Shown: positions 24,066 to 33,680 of the stretch, piece after piece
Layout of the letters: each line of letters starts with the position of its first letter
Numbering within the stretch: the first letter of the stretch is position 1
Source of the DNA: an uncultured Rhodospirillales bacterium
GTDB lineage: Bacteria; Pseudomonadota; Alphaproteobacteria; Acetobacterales; Acetobacteraceae
Assembly (NCBI GenBank): GCA_945957135.1
Contig: CAMFLK010000002.1
Coordinates: 1-53,503 of the forward strand
Reading direction: 5' to 3'
Length of the DNA stretch: 53,503 nt
Made by a program: the position numbers and the translations under genes
Notes under the pieces: generated by a model
Databases searched by the model: none
What the model saw: the letters and a program-made list of their open reading frames with translations, nothing else
What the model was told of the DNA's origin: nothing

Positions 24066-25952
24066 CTACCGCGCCCCAGGATGAAAATGAGCATACACCC
24101 TGCGCGCGATTTCTCGGCTGATCCCCGGTGCCGCTTCCAGATCCACGAGGCCGGCCTGCTTCACGCCGCGGGCGGAGCCGAAATGGTTGAGCAGCGCGCG
24201 TTTGCGGCCCGGGCCGATGCCGACGATTTCGTCGAGTTCGCTGGTCACCAGCGCCTTGGCGCGGCCGGCGCGGTGGGTGGTGATCGCGAAGCGGTGGGCT
24301 TCGTCGCGCAGGCGTTGCAGGTAGAACAGCACGGGGTCGCGCGGCGGCAACTGGATGGGGGCGGCGCCCTCGCGGTGGAACCATTCGCGGCCGGCGGCGC
24401 GGTCGGGCCCCTTGGCGATGGCGACCAGTTTCACGTCGGTCACGCCAAGGTCGTCCAGCACTTGACGCACGGCGGAAAGCTGGCCGGCGCCGCCGTCGAT
24501 CAGCACCAGCTCGGGCCAGGAGGGGGAGCCGGGGCCGCCGCCCTCCTCGCGCAGGGCGCGGCCGAAGCGGCGTTCTAGCACCTCGCGCATCATGGCGAAG
24601 TCGTCGCCGGGGGTGATCGGGCCGCGGATGGAGAATTTGCGGTAGGCGGATTTCGTGAAGCCTTCGGGGCCGGCTACCACCATCACGCCATAGGCCGCAG
24701 CGCCCATGATGTGGCTGTTGTCGTAGATCTCGATGCGGCCGGGAGGGGCCGGCAGGTCGAACAGCGTGGCCACGCCTTCCAGCAGCTTGGCCTGGCCCGC
24801 GCTCTCGGCGAGCTTGCGTTCCATCGCCTCGCGCGCGTTCAGCTCGGCATGGGCGACGATGGCGTGCTTCTCGCCGCGCTGGGGCACGGCGATCTCCACC
24901 TTCTTGCCGGCGCCGAAGGCGTTGGCTTTGATGCTCAGCGCCTCGGCGATCAGGGCCTGTTCCGGCAGCTCGTGGTTCAGCAGGATCAGCGGCGGCGGCG
25001 GCTTGTCGTCGTAGAACTGCACGAGGAAGGCACCGAGTACCTCGGCGACCTCCTCGTTGCGGGTGTTGGTGGGGAAGAAGGCGCGGGTGCCGTTATTGCG
25101 GCCGCCGCGAAAGAAGAACACCTGCACGCAGGTCTGCCCGGCGATCTGCCAGGCGGCGATGACGTCGGCATCGGCCAAGGTGGCGGTGTTGATGACATCG
25201 GTGCCCTGCACATGGGTCAGCGCGCGGATCCGGTCACGCACCGCGGCGGCTTGTTCGAAAGCGAGGGCTTCCGCCGCCTGCTCCATCTCGGTGGCCAGAG
25301 CCTGCTGCACGCTGGCGCCCTTGCCGGACAGGAACGCCTTGGCTTGCTCGACCAGGGCGGCATAGTCCGGCACGGAAATGCGGCCGACGCAGGGGGCGGA
25401 GCACCGGCGGATCTGGAACAGCAGGCAAGGGCGCGTGCGGCTGGCGAACACCGTGTCGGCGCAGGAGCGCAGCAGGAACACGCGCTGCATCGCCGTCACC
25501 GTCTGGTTCACCGCCCAGGCGGAGGCGAAGGGGCCGAAATAGCTGCCCTTGCGGGTGCGCGCGCCGCGGTGCTTGGCGATCTGCGGGTAGGGGTGGTCTT
25601 CGGTAAGAACCAGCCAGGGATAGGATTTGTCATCGCGCAGGACGATGTTGAAGCGCGGCTTCAGCCGCTTGATGAGGTTGGCCTCCAGCAGCAGCGCCTC
25701 GGCCTCGGTATGGGTGGTGACGATCTCCATCGTCACCGTTTCCGCCACCATGCGGCGCAGCCGTTCGGGCAGGCGGGCAAGCTGAGTGTAGGACGTCACT
25801 CGCTTGCGCAGGGCGCGGGCTTTGCCGACGTACAGCGCGTCGCCATGGGCATCGAGCATGCGGTACACGCCCGGTGTGAGCGGCATTGTACGCAGCGCCG
25901 CCTCGATAGCGGCGACGCCCTTGGGCACGGAGTCCGGCGGCAGATCGGTCAT
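24066..25952 (-). CDS. uvrC: Excinuclease ABC subunit C
   Basis: A 628-residue UvrC making the two incisions of nucleotide excision repair. The GIY-YIG domain is at the N-terminus ([20 protein letters not shown]). [16 protein letters not shown] and DDKSYPW are family motifs, cysteines are in [15 protein letters not shown], a UVR helix pair surrounds [13 protein letters not shown], the RNase-H-like half has [11 protein letters not shown] and [13 protein letters not shown], and two helix-hairpin-helix motifs end the protein ([18 protein letters not shown]). Full length. It is transcribed from a 277-bp spacer that contains DnaA-box-like repeats. Confidence 0.96.
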   Translation of the reverse strand: MTDLPPDSVPKGVAAIEAALRTMPLTPGVYRMLDAHGDALYVGKARALRKRVTSYTQLARLPERLRRMVAETVTMEIVTTHTEAEALLLEANLIKRLKPRFNIVLRDDKSYPWLVLTEDHPYPQIAKHRGARTRKGSYFGPFASAWAVNQTVTAMQRVFLLRSCADTVFASRTRPCLLFQIRRCSAPCVGRISVPDYAALVEQAKAFLSGKGASVQQALATEMEQAAEALAFEQAAAVRDRIRALTHVQGTDVINTATLADADVIAAWQIAGQTCVQVFFFRGGRNNGTRAFFPTNTRNEEVAEVLGAFLVQFYDDKPPPPLILLNHELPEQALIAEALSIKANAFGAGKKVEIAVPQRGEKHAIVAHAELNAREAMERKLAESAGQAKLLEGVATLFDLPAPPGRIEIYDNSHIMGAAAYGVMVVAGPEGFTKSAYRKFSIRGPITPGDDFAMMREVLERRFGRALREEGGGPGSPSWPELVLIDGGAGQLSAVRQVLDDLGVTDVKLVAIAKGPDRAAGREWFHREGAAPIQLPPRDPVLFYLQRLRDEAHRFAITTHRAGRAKALVTSELDEIVGIGPGRKRALLNHFGSARGVKQAGLVDLEAAPGISREIARRVYAHFHPGAR

Positions 25953-26014
25953 GGCGTCAGAATAAGGCGTGCCGACGCCCCGGCCTCAACAGGGTGAGTA
26001 CGCAGGGCGGGAAT

Positions 26015-26060
26015 TCATCCACCGAATCTGTGGACAACATTGTGGGGAAGCTGTGGTGGA
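26015..26060. promoter_or_regulatory. Cluster of DnaA-box-like 9-mers upstream of uvrC
   Basis: Three plus-strand TGTGG-starting 9-mers lie at 26029 (TGTGGACAA), 26041 (TGTGGGGAA) and 26052 (TGTGGTGGA), spaced 12 and 11 bases, so they sit on one face of the helix. An opposite-orientation TCATCCACC lies at 26015. Against TGTGGATAA the three plus-strand boxes match 8, 7 and 6 of 9 positions, and the inverted one matches 7 of 9. An AT-rich stretch follows (~26100-26170). Confidence 0.35.
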
Positions 26061-26229
26061 GGCGGGCAAAGCCGCGAAATTCCTTGGGCCGGTCGGATTG
26101 CCCAAATTCAATGCATCAATGCTAAGCATCTGATTTTGTTGAACTGTTAAATGACCATTCCGTCATGCGGTGAAAGAAAAATGCCATATCGCTGTAACTT
26201 CAATGCGATCCGGCGCGGAGTGGATGAAA
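26061..26229. other. AT-rich spacer between folB and uvrC
   Basis: No gene is seen. The stretch from about 26100 to 26170 is AT-rich against the local background, and it lies just past the folB stop. No terminator-like hairpin with a T-tract is visible. Confidence 0.35.
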
Positions 26230-26640
26230 TCAGCGCCGCCGCCGTTCAATCTCCACGCCGGCACTGACGGCGTCGGGGAAAACGTCGAGCTTCTCGACGC
26301 GCACACGCACCGACCGCACGCGATCGTCTGCAAGACAGGATTCGGCGATTCGCTCGGCCAACGTCTCCACGAGACGAACATGGCCCGACCCCACGATTCC
26401 CCGCACCCCATTGGCCAAGCGTTCATAGTCCACTACTCGCGACAACTCGTCGCGCCCAACCGGGCTGGGACTCAGCGGGCGGGCGCCGTCATCGGCAACA
26501 GCGAGGTCGATATTGATGCGGATGCGCTGAGCGGCGCCGTGCTCATGGGCATGGACGCCGATACGAGCGGGCAGAACGAGGTCGCGCAGGAACACGTGGC
26601 GCCGGCCGAGAGCAGCATCGGCGATGCGATCGCTATCCAT
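26230..26640 (-). CDS. folB: Dihydroneopterin aldolase
   Basis: A 136-residue FolB making 6-hydroxymethyl-dihydropterin for folate. The family core is visible: FLRDLVLPARIGVHAHEHG, RINIDLAV, VVDYERLANGV, LVETLAERIAESCL, then VRVEKLDVFPDA with the catalytic Lys. It starts three bases after the stop of the SDR gene, so the two are co-translated, which strengthens a pterin role for that SDR. Confidence 0.9.
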   Translation of the reverse strand: MDSDRIADAALGRRHVFLRDLVLPARIGVHAHEHGAAQRIRINIDLAVADDGARPLSPSPVGRDELSRVVDYERLANGVRGIVGSGHVRLVETLAERIAESCLADDRVRSVRVRVEKLDVFPDAVSAGVEIERRRR

Positions 26641-26643
26641 GCC

Positions 26644-27417
26644 CTACTCCAGCGGTTGATTGTGGGCGGTGGCGGGAGCCCATTGGAGATGCTGGCCGCC
26701 GTCGAGCGCGATCATCTGGCCGGTCATCGCCGGCAGCGACAGCAGGGCGGTCACCGCCCGCGCCACTTCCTCAGGTGAGGTGCCGCGGCCCAGCGGGACG
26801 GAGGCGGTTTGACGGGTAAACTGTTCTGCACTTTGGCGAGAGCTGGGGGCGGCCGGTCCAGGACCGATGGCGTTCACCCGGATGCGCGGGGCGAGTGCCA
26901 AGGCGAGGCTCTGGGTCAGCGCCCACAGCGCGGCCTTGGAGACAGTGTAGGAGATGAAATGCGGGGTGAGCGACCAGACCCGCTGGTCCAGCAGATTGAT
27001 CACCGCCCCCTCCGATTCGGCCGGAAGCGCGCGGGCGAAATGTTGAGTCAGCACGAAGGGCGCACGCAGATTTGGCTCCATGTGCCGGTCCCAGCTCTCG
27101 CGGGTAGCGTCCAAAGCCTCGTCACGCTCAAACACGCTGGCATTGTTGACCAGCACGCCCACCGGACCGAGAGCCGCTTCCGCCGCCGGCAACAACGCCG
27201 CGACCTCGCTCTCACGCGCCAAGTCGGCCCGCAGCACGCAGCCTCGGCCGATCTCCGCCACCAGCGCCTCGGCCTCGGCGGTGCTGGCGTGGCAATGTAT
27301 GGCGACGGCGAACCCCTCCGCCGCCAGCGCCCGCACGATCGCCGCTCCCACCCGCTTCGCGCCGCCGGTGACCAGGGCAGTCCGCGGGATCGTGGCGGAA
27401 ATGGCGCCGGGGAGCAC
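26644..27417 (-). CDS. FolM/pteridine-reductase-like short-chain dehydrogenase
   Basis: A 257-residue SDR. The cofactor motif is ALVTGGAKRVGAAIVRALA, with an Arg after GGAK as in NADPH-dependent pteridine reductases. NNAS is followed by the active-site YTVSK (Tyr and Lys). The FolM/PTR1 group reduces dihydrobiopterin, dihydromonapterin or dihydrofolate. Its place directly before folB supports that role. The start is GTG 27417, three bases after the ppdK stop, so ppdK, this gene and folB may be one transcript. A generic SDR cannot be excluded. Confidence 0.77.
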   Translation of the reverse strand: MLPGAISATIPRTALVTGGAKRVGAAIVRALAAEGFAVAIHCHASTAEAEALVAEIGRGCVLRADLARESEVAALLPAAEAALGPVGVLVNNASVFERDEALDATRESWDRHMEPNLRAPFVLTQHFARALPAESEGAVINLLDQRVWSLTPHFISYTVSKAALWALTQSLALALAPRIRVNAIGPGPAAPSSRQSAEQFTRQTASVPLGRGTSPEEVARAVTALLSLPAMTGQMIALDGGQHLQWAPATAHNQPLE

Positions 27418-27420
27418 GCT

Positions 27421-30108
27421 TCAGGCCGTGCGATCGCCCGCCGTGCCGAGCGCCGCCTGCGCCGCAGCCAGCCGGGCGACCGGCACGCGATAGGGGCTGC
27501 ACGAGACGTAGTCCAGCCCCACCGTCTCGCAAAAGGCGATCGAGGCGGGGTCGCCGCCATGCTCACCGCAGATGCCGAGTTTGAGGTTCGGCTTGGTCGC
27601 CCGGCCGCGCTCGGCGGCGATGCGGACCATGGCGCCGACCCCCTCCACATCGAGCGAGACGAATGGGTCTTTGGCCACGATCCCGGCTTCCAGATAGGCT
27701 GGCAGGAACTTGCCGGCATCGTCGCGCGACAGGCCGAACACCGTCTGGGTGAGGTCGTTGGTGCCGAAGCTGAAGAAATCGGCGGTCTCGGCGATGCGGT
27801 CGGCGGTAATGCAGGCGCGGGGCAACTCGATCATCGTGCCGATGATGTACTCGATGGTGGTGCCGGTCTCGGCGAACACCGCGGCGGCGGTTTTCTCCAC
27901 CTGGGCGCGGGTGATCTCCAGTTCCTTCTTGATCCCGACCAGCGGGATCATGATTTCCGGCACCGGCGCGCTTCCCGCTTCCTTCGCCGCGGCGATCGCC
28001 CCCTCGAAGATGGCGCGGGCCTGCATTTCGTATATTTCTGGGAAGCTCACGCCCAGGCGGCAGCCACGATGGCCGAGCATCGGATTGGCCTCGGCGAGCT
28101 CGGCGGCGCGACGGCGGATGGTCTCGATATCCGTGTCCATCGCCGCCGCGACCTCGGCCAACTCAGCCTCGGCATGCGGCAGGAATTCATGCAGCGGCGG
28201 GTCGAGCAGGCGGATGGTGACGGGCAGGCCTGCCATGATGCGGAACAGGTCGTGGAAATCCTGGCGCTGGAACGGCAGCAGCTTGGCCAGCGCCTGGCGG
28301 CGGCCGGCTTCGTCACTGGCCATGATCATCTGGCGCACCGCGCCAATGCGGGCAGGATCGAAGAACATATGCTCAGTGCGACACAAGCCGATGCCCTCGG
28401 CGCCGAACCGTCGCGCGGTTTCAGCGTCCAATGGGGTTTCCGCGTTGGTGCGCACCTTCATGCGACGAATCTCGTCGGCCCAGCCCATCAGCGTGGCGAA
28501 CTCGCCGGACAGTTGCGGTTCCACCATCGGTACCTGGCCGACGAACACTTCGCCAGAGGCGCCATCGAGCGTGATGACCTCGCCGGCTCGAATAGTGCGC
28601 CCGCCGGCCGAGAGCGTCTGCGCGCCATAATCGACGGAGATGCCGCCGGCACCGGCCACGCAAGGCCGCCCCATGCCGCGCGCCACCACCGCGGCGTGGC
28701 TGGTCATGCCACCACGGGTGGTGAGAATGCCGCGGGCGGCATGCATGCCGTGAATATCTTCAGGGCTGGTCTCGATACGGACCAGCACCACCGCCTCGCC
28801 CTTGGCCGCACGCATCTCCGCTTCGTCGGCGCTGAACACCACGGCGCCGGCGGCCGCACCGGGGCTGGCAGGCAGGCCCTTGGACAGCAGCACGCGTGGC
28901 GCCTTGGGGTCGAGCGTGGGATGCAGCAGTTGGTCGAGCGAGGCGGGGCTGACCCGGCGGACCGCCTCGGTCCGGTCGATCAGGCCAGACTCGGCCATCT
29001 CGACCGCGATGCGGAGCGCGGCGGCGGTGGTACGCTTGCCGTTGCGCGTCTGTAGCATATAGAGCTTGTTGGCTTGGACAGTGAACTCGATGTCCTGCAT
29101 GTCCTTGTAGTGACGCTCCAGCGTCTCGCGGACCTGCATCAGCTCGCCATAGGCGGCGGGCATCGCCTCCTCCATGGGGGTCTCGCCGGACTTGGCGCGC
29201 ACCTTGGCCATGGGCTGCGGCGTGCGGATGCCGGCCACCACGTCCTCGCCTTGGGCGTTCACCAGATACTCGCCGTAGAATACGTTCTCGCCGGTGGAAG
29301 GATCGCGGGTAAAACACACGCCAGTGGCGCAGTCCTCGCCCATATTGCCGAACACCATGGCCTGCACGTTCACCGCCGTGCCCCATTCAGCGGGGATATC
29401 GTGCAGCTTGCGATAGGTGTTGGCACGCGGATTCTCCCAACTGCCAAACACGGCAGAGATCGCACCCCAGAGCTGCTCCTCCGGATCCATCGGGAAGGGC
29501 TTGCCAGTCTCCTGCTGCACCATCTCTTTGTAACCCGCCGCCACTTCCCGCCAATCCTCCGCGGTCAGACCGGTGTCCTCCACCACGCCACGCGCGTGCT
29601 TGGCGCTCTCGATGATATCCTCGAATCGGTGGTGATCGACGCCGAGCACCACAGAGCCGTACATCTGCATGAAGCGGCGATAAGAATCCCAAGCGAAGCG
29701 CGCATCGCCGGATGCTTCGGCCAAGCCTTCCACCGTCTCGTCGTTCAGGCCGAGATTAAGCACGGTGTCCATCATGCCAGGCATCGACACACGGGCGCCG
29801 GAGCGGACTGAGACCAACAGCGGCCGCTTGCGGTTGCCGAACGACAGCCCCACCGCCTGCTCAACTCGCCCCAGTGCCGCGCGCACCTGGGCAGAAAGTT
29901 CAGCAGGATAAGCGCGGCCGTTCTCGTAGTAGGCGGTGCAGACCTCGGTGGTGATGGTAAAGCCGGGCGGCACCGGCAGGCCGATGCTCGCCATTTCGGC
30001 GAGATTGGCGCCCTTGCCGCCCAGCAGGTTGCGCATCTCTGCGCGCCCTTCATTGTGGTCGGCGCCGAAGCTGTAGACCCATTTGGTGTCGGTCGCGGTC
30101 TGGCTCAT
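27421..30108 (-). CDS. ppdK: Pyruvate, phosphate dikinase
   Basis: An 895-residue enzyme interconverting pyruvate + ATP + Pi with PEP + AMP + PPi. The nucleotide-binding half starts KWVYSFGADHNEGRAEMRNL and contains LLGGKGANLAEMASIGLPVPPGF. The phosphohistidine domain has the His in TRGGMTSHAAVVARGMGRPC with the regulatory Thr beside it. The PEP/pyruvate barrel follows (ICGEHGGDP near the end). Full length. It begins 15 bases after glyS, so glyQ-glyS-ppdK-SDR-folB read as one minus-strand series. Confidence 0.96.
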   Translation of the reverse strand: MSQTATDTKWVYSFGADHNEGRAEMRNLLGGKGANLAEMASIGLPVPPGFTITTEVCTAYYENGRAYPAELSAQVRAALGRVEQAVGLSFGNRKRPLLVSVRSGARVSMPGMMDTVLNLGLNDETVEGLAEASGDARFAWDSYRRFMQMYGSVVLGVDHHRFEDIIESAKHARGVVEDTGLTAEDWREVAAGYKEMVQQETGKPFPMDPEEQLWGAISAVFGSWENPRANTYRKLHDIPAEWGTAVNVQAMVFGNMGEDCATGVCFTRDPSTGENVFYGEYLVNAQGEDVVAGIRTPQPMAKVRAKSGETPMEEAMPAAYGELMQVRETLERHYKDMQDIEFTVQANKLYMLQTRNGKRTTAAALRIAVEMAESGLIDRTEAVRRVSPASLDQLLHPTLDPKAPRVLLSKGLPASPGAAAGAVVFSADEAEMRAAKGEAVVLVRIETSPEDIHGMHAARGILTTRGGMTSHAAVVARGMGRPCVAGAGGISVDYGAQTLSAGGRTIRAGEVITLDGASGEVFVGQVPMVEPQLSGEFATLMGWADEIRRMKVRTNAETPLDAETARRFGAEGIGLCRTEHMFFDPARIGAVRQMIMASDEAGRRQALAKLLPFQRQDFHDLFRIMAGLPVTIRLLDPPLHEFLPHAEAELAEVAAAMDTDIETIRRRAAELAEANPMLGHRGCRLGVSFPEIYEMQARAIFEGAIAAAKEAGSAPVPEIMIPLVGIKKELEITRAQVEKTAAAVFAETGTTIEYIIGTMIELPRACITADRIAETADFFSFGTNDLTQTVFGLSRDDAGKFLPAYLEAGIVAKDPFVSLDVEGVGAMVRIAAERGRATKPNLKLGICGEHGGDPASIAFCETVGLDYVSCSPYRVPVARLAAAQAALGTAGDRTA

Positions 30109-30123
30109 TGCAGGGCCACTCCT

Positions 30124-32172
30124 TCAGCCTTCGATTTTGGAGAAGTCGGCGACGAGATTCATCACCGCCCGCGCCCGCGCGAGCAAGGCAAGACGGTTGC
30201 TGCGCAGCGCGGGATCGGCATCGTTCACCGTTACCTTTTCAAAGAACGCGTCGAGCGGCGGGCGCAGCGCGGCGAGGCGGGCCACGGCGGTGGGGAAATT
30301 TTGTGCCGCCAACGCGGCACGCACCGACGGGTCAGCTCTATCGAGTACTTCAGCCAAGGCGGATTCCTCGGCCAGGCGCAGCAGGGAGGCATCGACTGGC
30401 CGACCATGCGGCCCGTCGCGTTTCTCCTCAATGCGCAGGATGTTGGCCGCACGACGGTAGCCAGCGAGCAAGTTGGCGCCGTCTTCGGTGCCCAGCATCG
30501 CCGCCACGGCGTCGGTGCGGGCCAGCAAGCGGACGAGATCGTCGTCCAGTCCGGCGCCGAGCACGGCGGCCAGCACATCATGCCGTGCGCCTTCGGCACG
30601 CAGTTGCACGCGCAAGCGCTCGATCAGGAAGCCAAGCAGATCGTCAAGGTCCCGCCCCGGCGCGAGATGCCGCCCATCCGCCGCTTCTAGCAACGGGCGC
30701 AGCGCCAAGCGCAGCGCACTATCGCGGATGATGCGAATAACCCCCAGCGCAGCGCGGCGCAGCGCGTAGGGATCGCCAGACCCGGTGGGCTTCTCCCCCA
30801 CAGCAAAGAACCCGGCAAGCGTATCCAGCTTGTCGGCCAGCGCAACAGCCATCGCCACCTTGGCGGTGGGTATTGGGTCGGAGGGGCCGCGCGGCGCGTA
30901 GTGCTGGGCGATCGCGTCGGCCACGGCCGAGTCCAGCCCGTCATGGCGCGCGTAGTAGCTGCCCATCACTCCTTGCAATTCGGGGAATTCGCCCACCATG
31001 CCCGTGGTGAGATCGGCTTTGGCCAGACGCCCCGCCTGCTCCGCCAGACCAGGATCGGCACCAATCAGCCGCGCGATGTCGGCAGCCAGCGCCGCGATCC
31101 GCGCAGCGCGCTGACCCTGGGTGCCCAGCTTGGCATGGAAGGTGACACCATCCAGCGCCGGCAGCCGCGACTCCAGCCGCGCGGCGCGATCGAGGTCCCA
31201 GAAATGCCGCGCGTCGGCGAAGCGCGCCCTAAGCACCCGCTCATTGCCCGCAACGATCGCGACCCCGCCATCGCGCGCCACGATATTGGCGGCAAACGCG
31301 AAGTGCGCCGCGGCCTTGCCATCCTTGCGCAAAGCGAAATAACGCTGGTTCACCCGCATCGAGACCTGCATCACCTCGGCCGGCAGGTCCATGTAAGCGT
31401 CGTCGATCCGCCCGAGCAGCGGCACGGGCCATTCCACCAGCCCCGCCACCTCGTCGAGCAGGCCAGGATCGTCCACGACCGCGCAACCCGCCTCGGCCGC
31501 CTGCGCTGTCACGCCGTCGGCGATCAGCGTCCGCCGCTCGGCGGCATCGACGATCACATGGCGACGGCGCAACTCCTCCTGCCACTGCGCGCGGGAGGTA
31601 ACGGTGAATTCGCCCGGGGACAGGAACCTATGCCCCTCGCTGAGATTTGAACTCGTCAGCCCGTGCCCGTCATCCGTGCCGTCGCGCAGATCGAACGCCA
31701 CCACCGCGCCATCCAGCAGGCAGGTGATCCGCCGCAACGGCCGCACCCAGGTAAACCCGCTCGTGCCGCCCCAGCGCATCGATTTCGGCCAGGGAAACCG
31801 CCGCAACAGGCCAGGCATCACCGCCGCGATCACCCGCGCCGCCTCCGCCCCCGGCGTCACCTTGTCCAGAATCCAAAACTCCCCCTCCTCGCGCAAATCC
31901 TCCCGCGTGGCGCCGTGTTTCCTCAGAAACCCGTCCACCGCCTGCGCCGGCGCACTGCGCCGCGGCCCACGCTCGGCGCTCCGGCTCTCCGCCACTCCCG
32001 CCGCTACCGTCGCCACCATCGCGATCCGGCGTGGCCCGGCGAATGCGCGCGTGCCGGTCGGGTTCAACGCCGCCAGCGCATCCCCCACAAGCCGCACCAA
32101 ATCCTCCGCGCCCCGCGCCTGCATGCGGGCGGGGATTTCCTCGCTGAACAGTTCCAGGAAAAACTCGGGCAT
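30124..32172 (-). CDS. glyS: Glycyl-tRNA synthetase beta subunit
   Basis: A 682-residue beta chain of the alpha2beta2 enzyme. The start MPEFFLELFSEEIPARMQ and the motif FPWPKSMRWG are typical; the HD-like and anticodon-binding C-terminal part contains ADKLDTLAGFFAVGEKPTGS and ends near FFEKVTVNDAD. It loads glycine on tRNA-Gly with GlyQ. The start is ATG 32172 with no purine-rich binding site in front, 11 bases after a 22-codon ORF that itself overlaps glyQ. Confidence 0.95.
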   Translation of the reverse strand: MPEFFLELFSEEIPARMQARGAEDLVRLVGDALAALNPTGTRAFAGPRRIAMVATVAAGVAESRSAERGPRRSAPAQAVDGFLRKHGATREDLREEGEFWILDKVTPGAEAARVIAAVMPGLLRRFPWPKSMRWGGTSGFTWVRPLRRITCLLDGAVVAFDLRDGTDDGHGLTSSNLSEGHRFLSPGEFTVTSRAQWQEELRRRHVIVDAAERRTLIADGVTAQAAEAGCAVVDDPGLLDEVAGLVEWPVPLLGRIDDAYMDLPAEVMQVSMRVNQRYFALRKDGKAAAHFAFAANIVARDGGVAIVAGNERVLRARFADARHFWDLDRAARLESRLPALDGVTFHAKLGTQGQRAARIAALAADIARLIGADPGLAEQAGRLAKADLTTGMVGEFPELQGVMGSYYARHDGLDSAVADAIAQHYAPRGPSDPIPTAKVAMAVALADKLDTLAGFFAVGEKPTGSGDPYALRRAALGVIRIIRDSALRLALRPLLEAADGRHLAPGRDLDDLLGFLIERLRVQLRAEGARHDVLAAVLGAGLDDDLVRLLARTDAVAAMLGTEDGANLLAGYRRAANILRIEEKRDGPHGRPVDASLLRLAEESALAEVLDRADPSVRAALAAQNFPTAVARLAALRPPLDAFFEKVTVNDADPALRSNRLALLARARAVMNLVADFSKIEG

Positions 32173-32183
32173 CGGCGGGGCTT

Positions 32184-32252
32184 TCAGGAGATTTCAGGCA
32201 AGGACGGCAGCGGACCCTGCCCCTGGCCTTCCTTGCCTTCCGTGCTGCTCAT
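32184..32252 (-). CDS. 22-codon ORF linking glyQ and glyS
   Basis: ATG 32252 overlaps the glyQ TGA as ATGA. The frame encodes 22 residues rich in Gly, Glu and Pro (it begins [13 protein letters not shown]) and stops at 32184, 11 bases before the glyS ATG. It could carry ribosomes from glyQ to glyS, keeping the subunits balanced where glyS lacks a clear binding site. The peptide is low in complexity and resembles no family I know; a chance frame is possible. Confidence 0.4.
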   Translation of the reverse strand: MSSTEGKEGQGQGPLPSLPEIS

Positions 32253-33112
32253 CCCCCGCCCTCCAACCACGCTTCGCAGCATGATTTCGCCAGGGCGCGC
32301 ACGCGGCCAATATAGCTGGCGCGTTCGGTGACGCTGATCACACCGCGGGCGTCGAGCAGGTTGAACAGGTGGCTGGCTTTGATGCACTGGTCGTAAGCCG
32401 GCAGGGCGAGACGGCGGTTGCCGTCCAGCAACGCCGCGCATTCGCGTTCGGCGTCCTGGAAGTGGCGCTGGAGCAGGTCAGTGTCAGCGCGTTCGAAGTT
32501 GAAGGCGCTGTATTCCTGCTCAGCACGAAGGAACACGTCGCCGTAGCGCACGCCGCGGCCGTTGAAATCCAGGTCGTAAACATTCTCGACGTTTTGGACA
32601 TACATCGCCAGGCGTTCGAGCCCATAGGTCATTTCGAAGCTGGGCAGCACGGTGGGGATGCCGCCGACCTGCTGGAAGTAGGTGAACTGGCCGACTTCCA
32701 TGCCGTCGCACCACACTTCCCAGCCGAGCCCCCAGGCACCGAGGGTGGGGGATTCCCAGTCGTCCTCCACGAAACGGAAATCATGCAGCAGCGGATCGAG
32801 CCCGATTTCGGCGAAGCTGTCCAGCATCAGCGCCTGCGCGTCGGCCGGGCTGGGCTTCATGATGACCTGGTATTGGTAGTAGTGCTGGAGGCGGTTGGGA
32901 TTCTCGCCATAGCGCCCGTCCGAGGGCCGGCGGCTGGGCTGGACGTAGGCGGCCGCCCAGGGCTTGGCGCCCAGGGCGCGCAGCGTGGTGGCGGGGTGAA
33001 AGGTGCCGGCCCCCATCTCCACGTCGTAGGGTTGCAGGATGATGCAGCCCTGCCGCGACCAGAAGCCGTGCAGGCGGAGGATGAGGTCCTGGAAGCTCGG
33101 AACGGAGGCCAT
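32249..33112 (-). CDS. glyQ: Glycyl-tRNA synthetase alpha subunit
   Basis: A 287-residue class II synthetase catalytic chain. [60 protein letters not shown] and [20 protein letters not shown] are diagnostic. It activates glycine and pairs with GlyS. ATG 33112; divergent from the CoA-binding protein gene with 63 bp between starts. Confidence 0.97.
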   Translation of the reverse strand: MASVPSFQDLILRLHGFWSRQGCIILQPYDVEMGAGTFHPATTLRALGAKPWAAAYVQPSRRPSDGRYGENPNRLQHYYQYQVIMKPSPADAQALMLDSFAEIGLDPLLHDFRFVEDDWESPTLGAWGLGWEVWCDGMEVGQFTYFQQVGGIPTVLPSFEMTYGLERLAMYVQNVENVYDLDFNGRGVRYGDVFLRAEQEYSAFNFERADTDLLQRHFQDAERECAALLDGNRRLALPAYDQCIKASHLFNLLDARGVISVTERASYIGRVRALAKSCCEAWLEGGG

Positions 33113-33175
33113 GAGGCTGGGGTTCTACAGGCTGTTGGTGCGGCGCACCATACTGCAATGAAATGGAGCGGCATG

Positions 33176-33616
33176 ATGGCGATCGACGGGCTGGGCGATG
33201 CGGCGATCCGCGAGGTGCTAACCCGCATGCGGCGCATCGCGCTCGTTGGCGCCTCCGCCAATCCAGCCCGGCCGGCCTGGGAGATCCAGGCCTTTCTGAT
33301 GCGGCGCGGCTATACCCTCACCCCAGTCAATCCAGGCCTTGCTGGACAGAGCCTTCAGGGGGCCGAGGTGGTGGCGACCCTGGGGGCCGCGGCCCCGTTG
33401 GAGATGGTGGATGTGTTCCGTGCCAGCCGCTATGTCGCTGGCATCATGGACGAGGCGATCCGGTTGAACGCGCGGGTGGTGTGGATGCAGCTCGGCGTGA
33501 TAGACGAAGCAGCGGCAGCGAGGGGGCGCGCGGCAGGGCTTGTGGTGGTCATGGACCGCTGCCCGCTGATCGAGAGCCGCAGGCTAGGGGTAACGGGACC
33601 GCGCATCTCCGCTTGA
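33176..33616 (+). CDS. CoA-binding domain protein (YccU-like)
   Basis: A 146-residue single Rossmann domain. MRRIALVGASANPARPAWEI, then LMRRGYTLTPVNPGLAGQSL, EMVDVFRASRYVAGIMDEAI, VVWMQLGVIDEAAA and VMDRCPLIE match the CoA-binding domain alone, as in YccU, whose exact role is unknown. ATG 33176 has GGAG seven bases upstream; ATGs at 33173 and 33158 are also in frame. Confidence 0.85.
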   Translation: MAIDGLGDAAIREVLTRMRRIALVGASANPARPAWEIQAFLMRRGYTLTPVNPGLAGQSLQGAEVVATLGAAAPLEMVDVFRASRYVAGIMDEAIRLNARVVWMQLGVIDEAAAARGRAAGLVVVMDRCPLIESRRLGVTGPRISA

Positions 33617-33680
33617 ACGGAAATCCGTGACGCGCCACATGTTCGGTCCGCCGCCCCTCCACAGGACCAATGGGACCCAG

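Noticed and set aside
207-26152. The 13-mer TGAACTGTTAAAT occurring at 207 and 26140
   Set aside because: In 53 kb a pair of identical 13-mers is expected by chance; the flanks are not similar.
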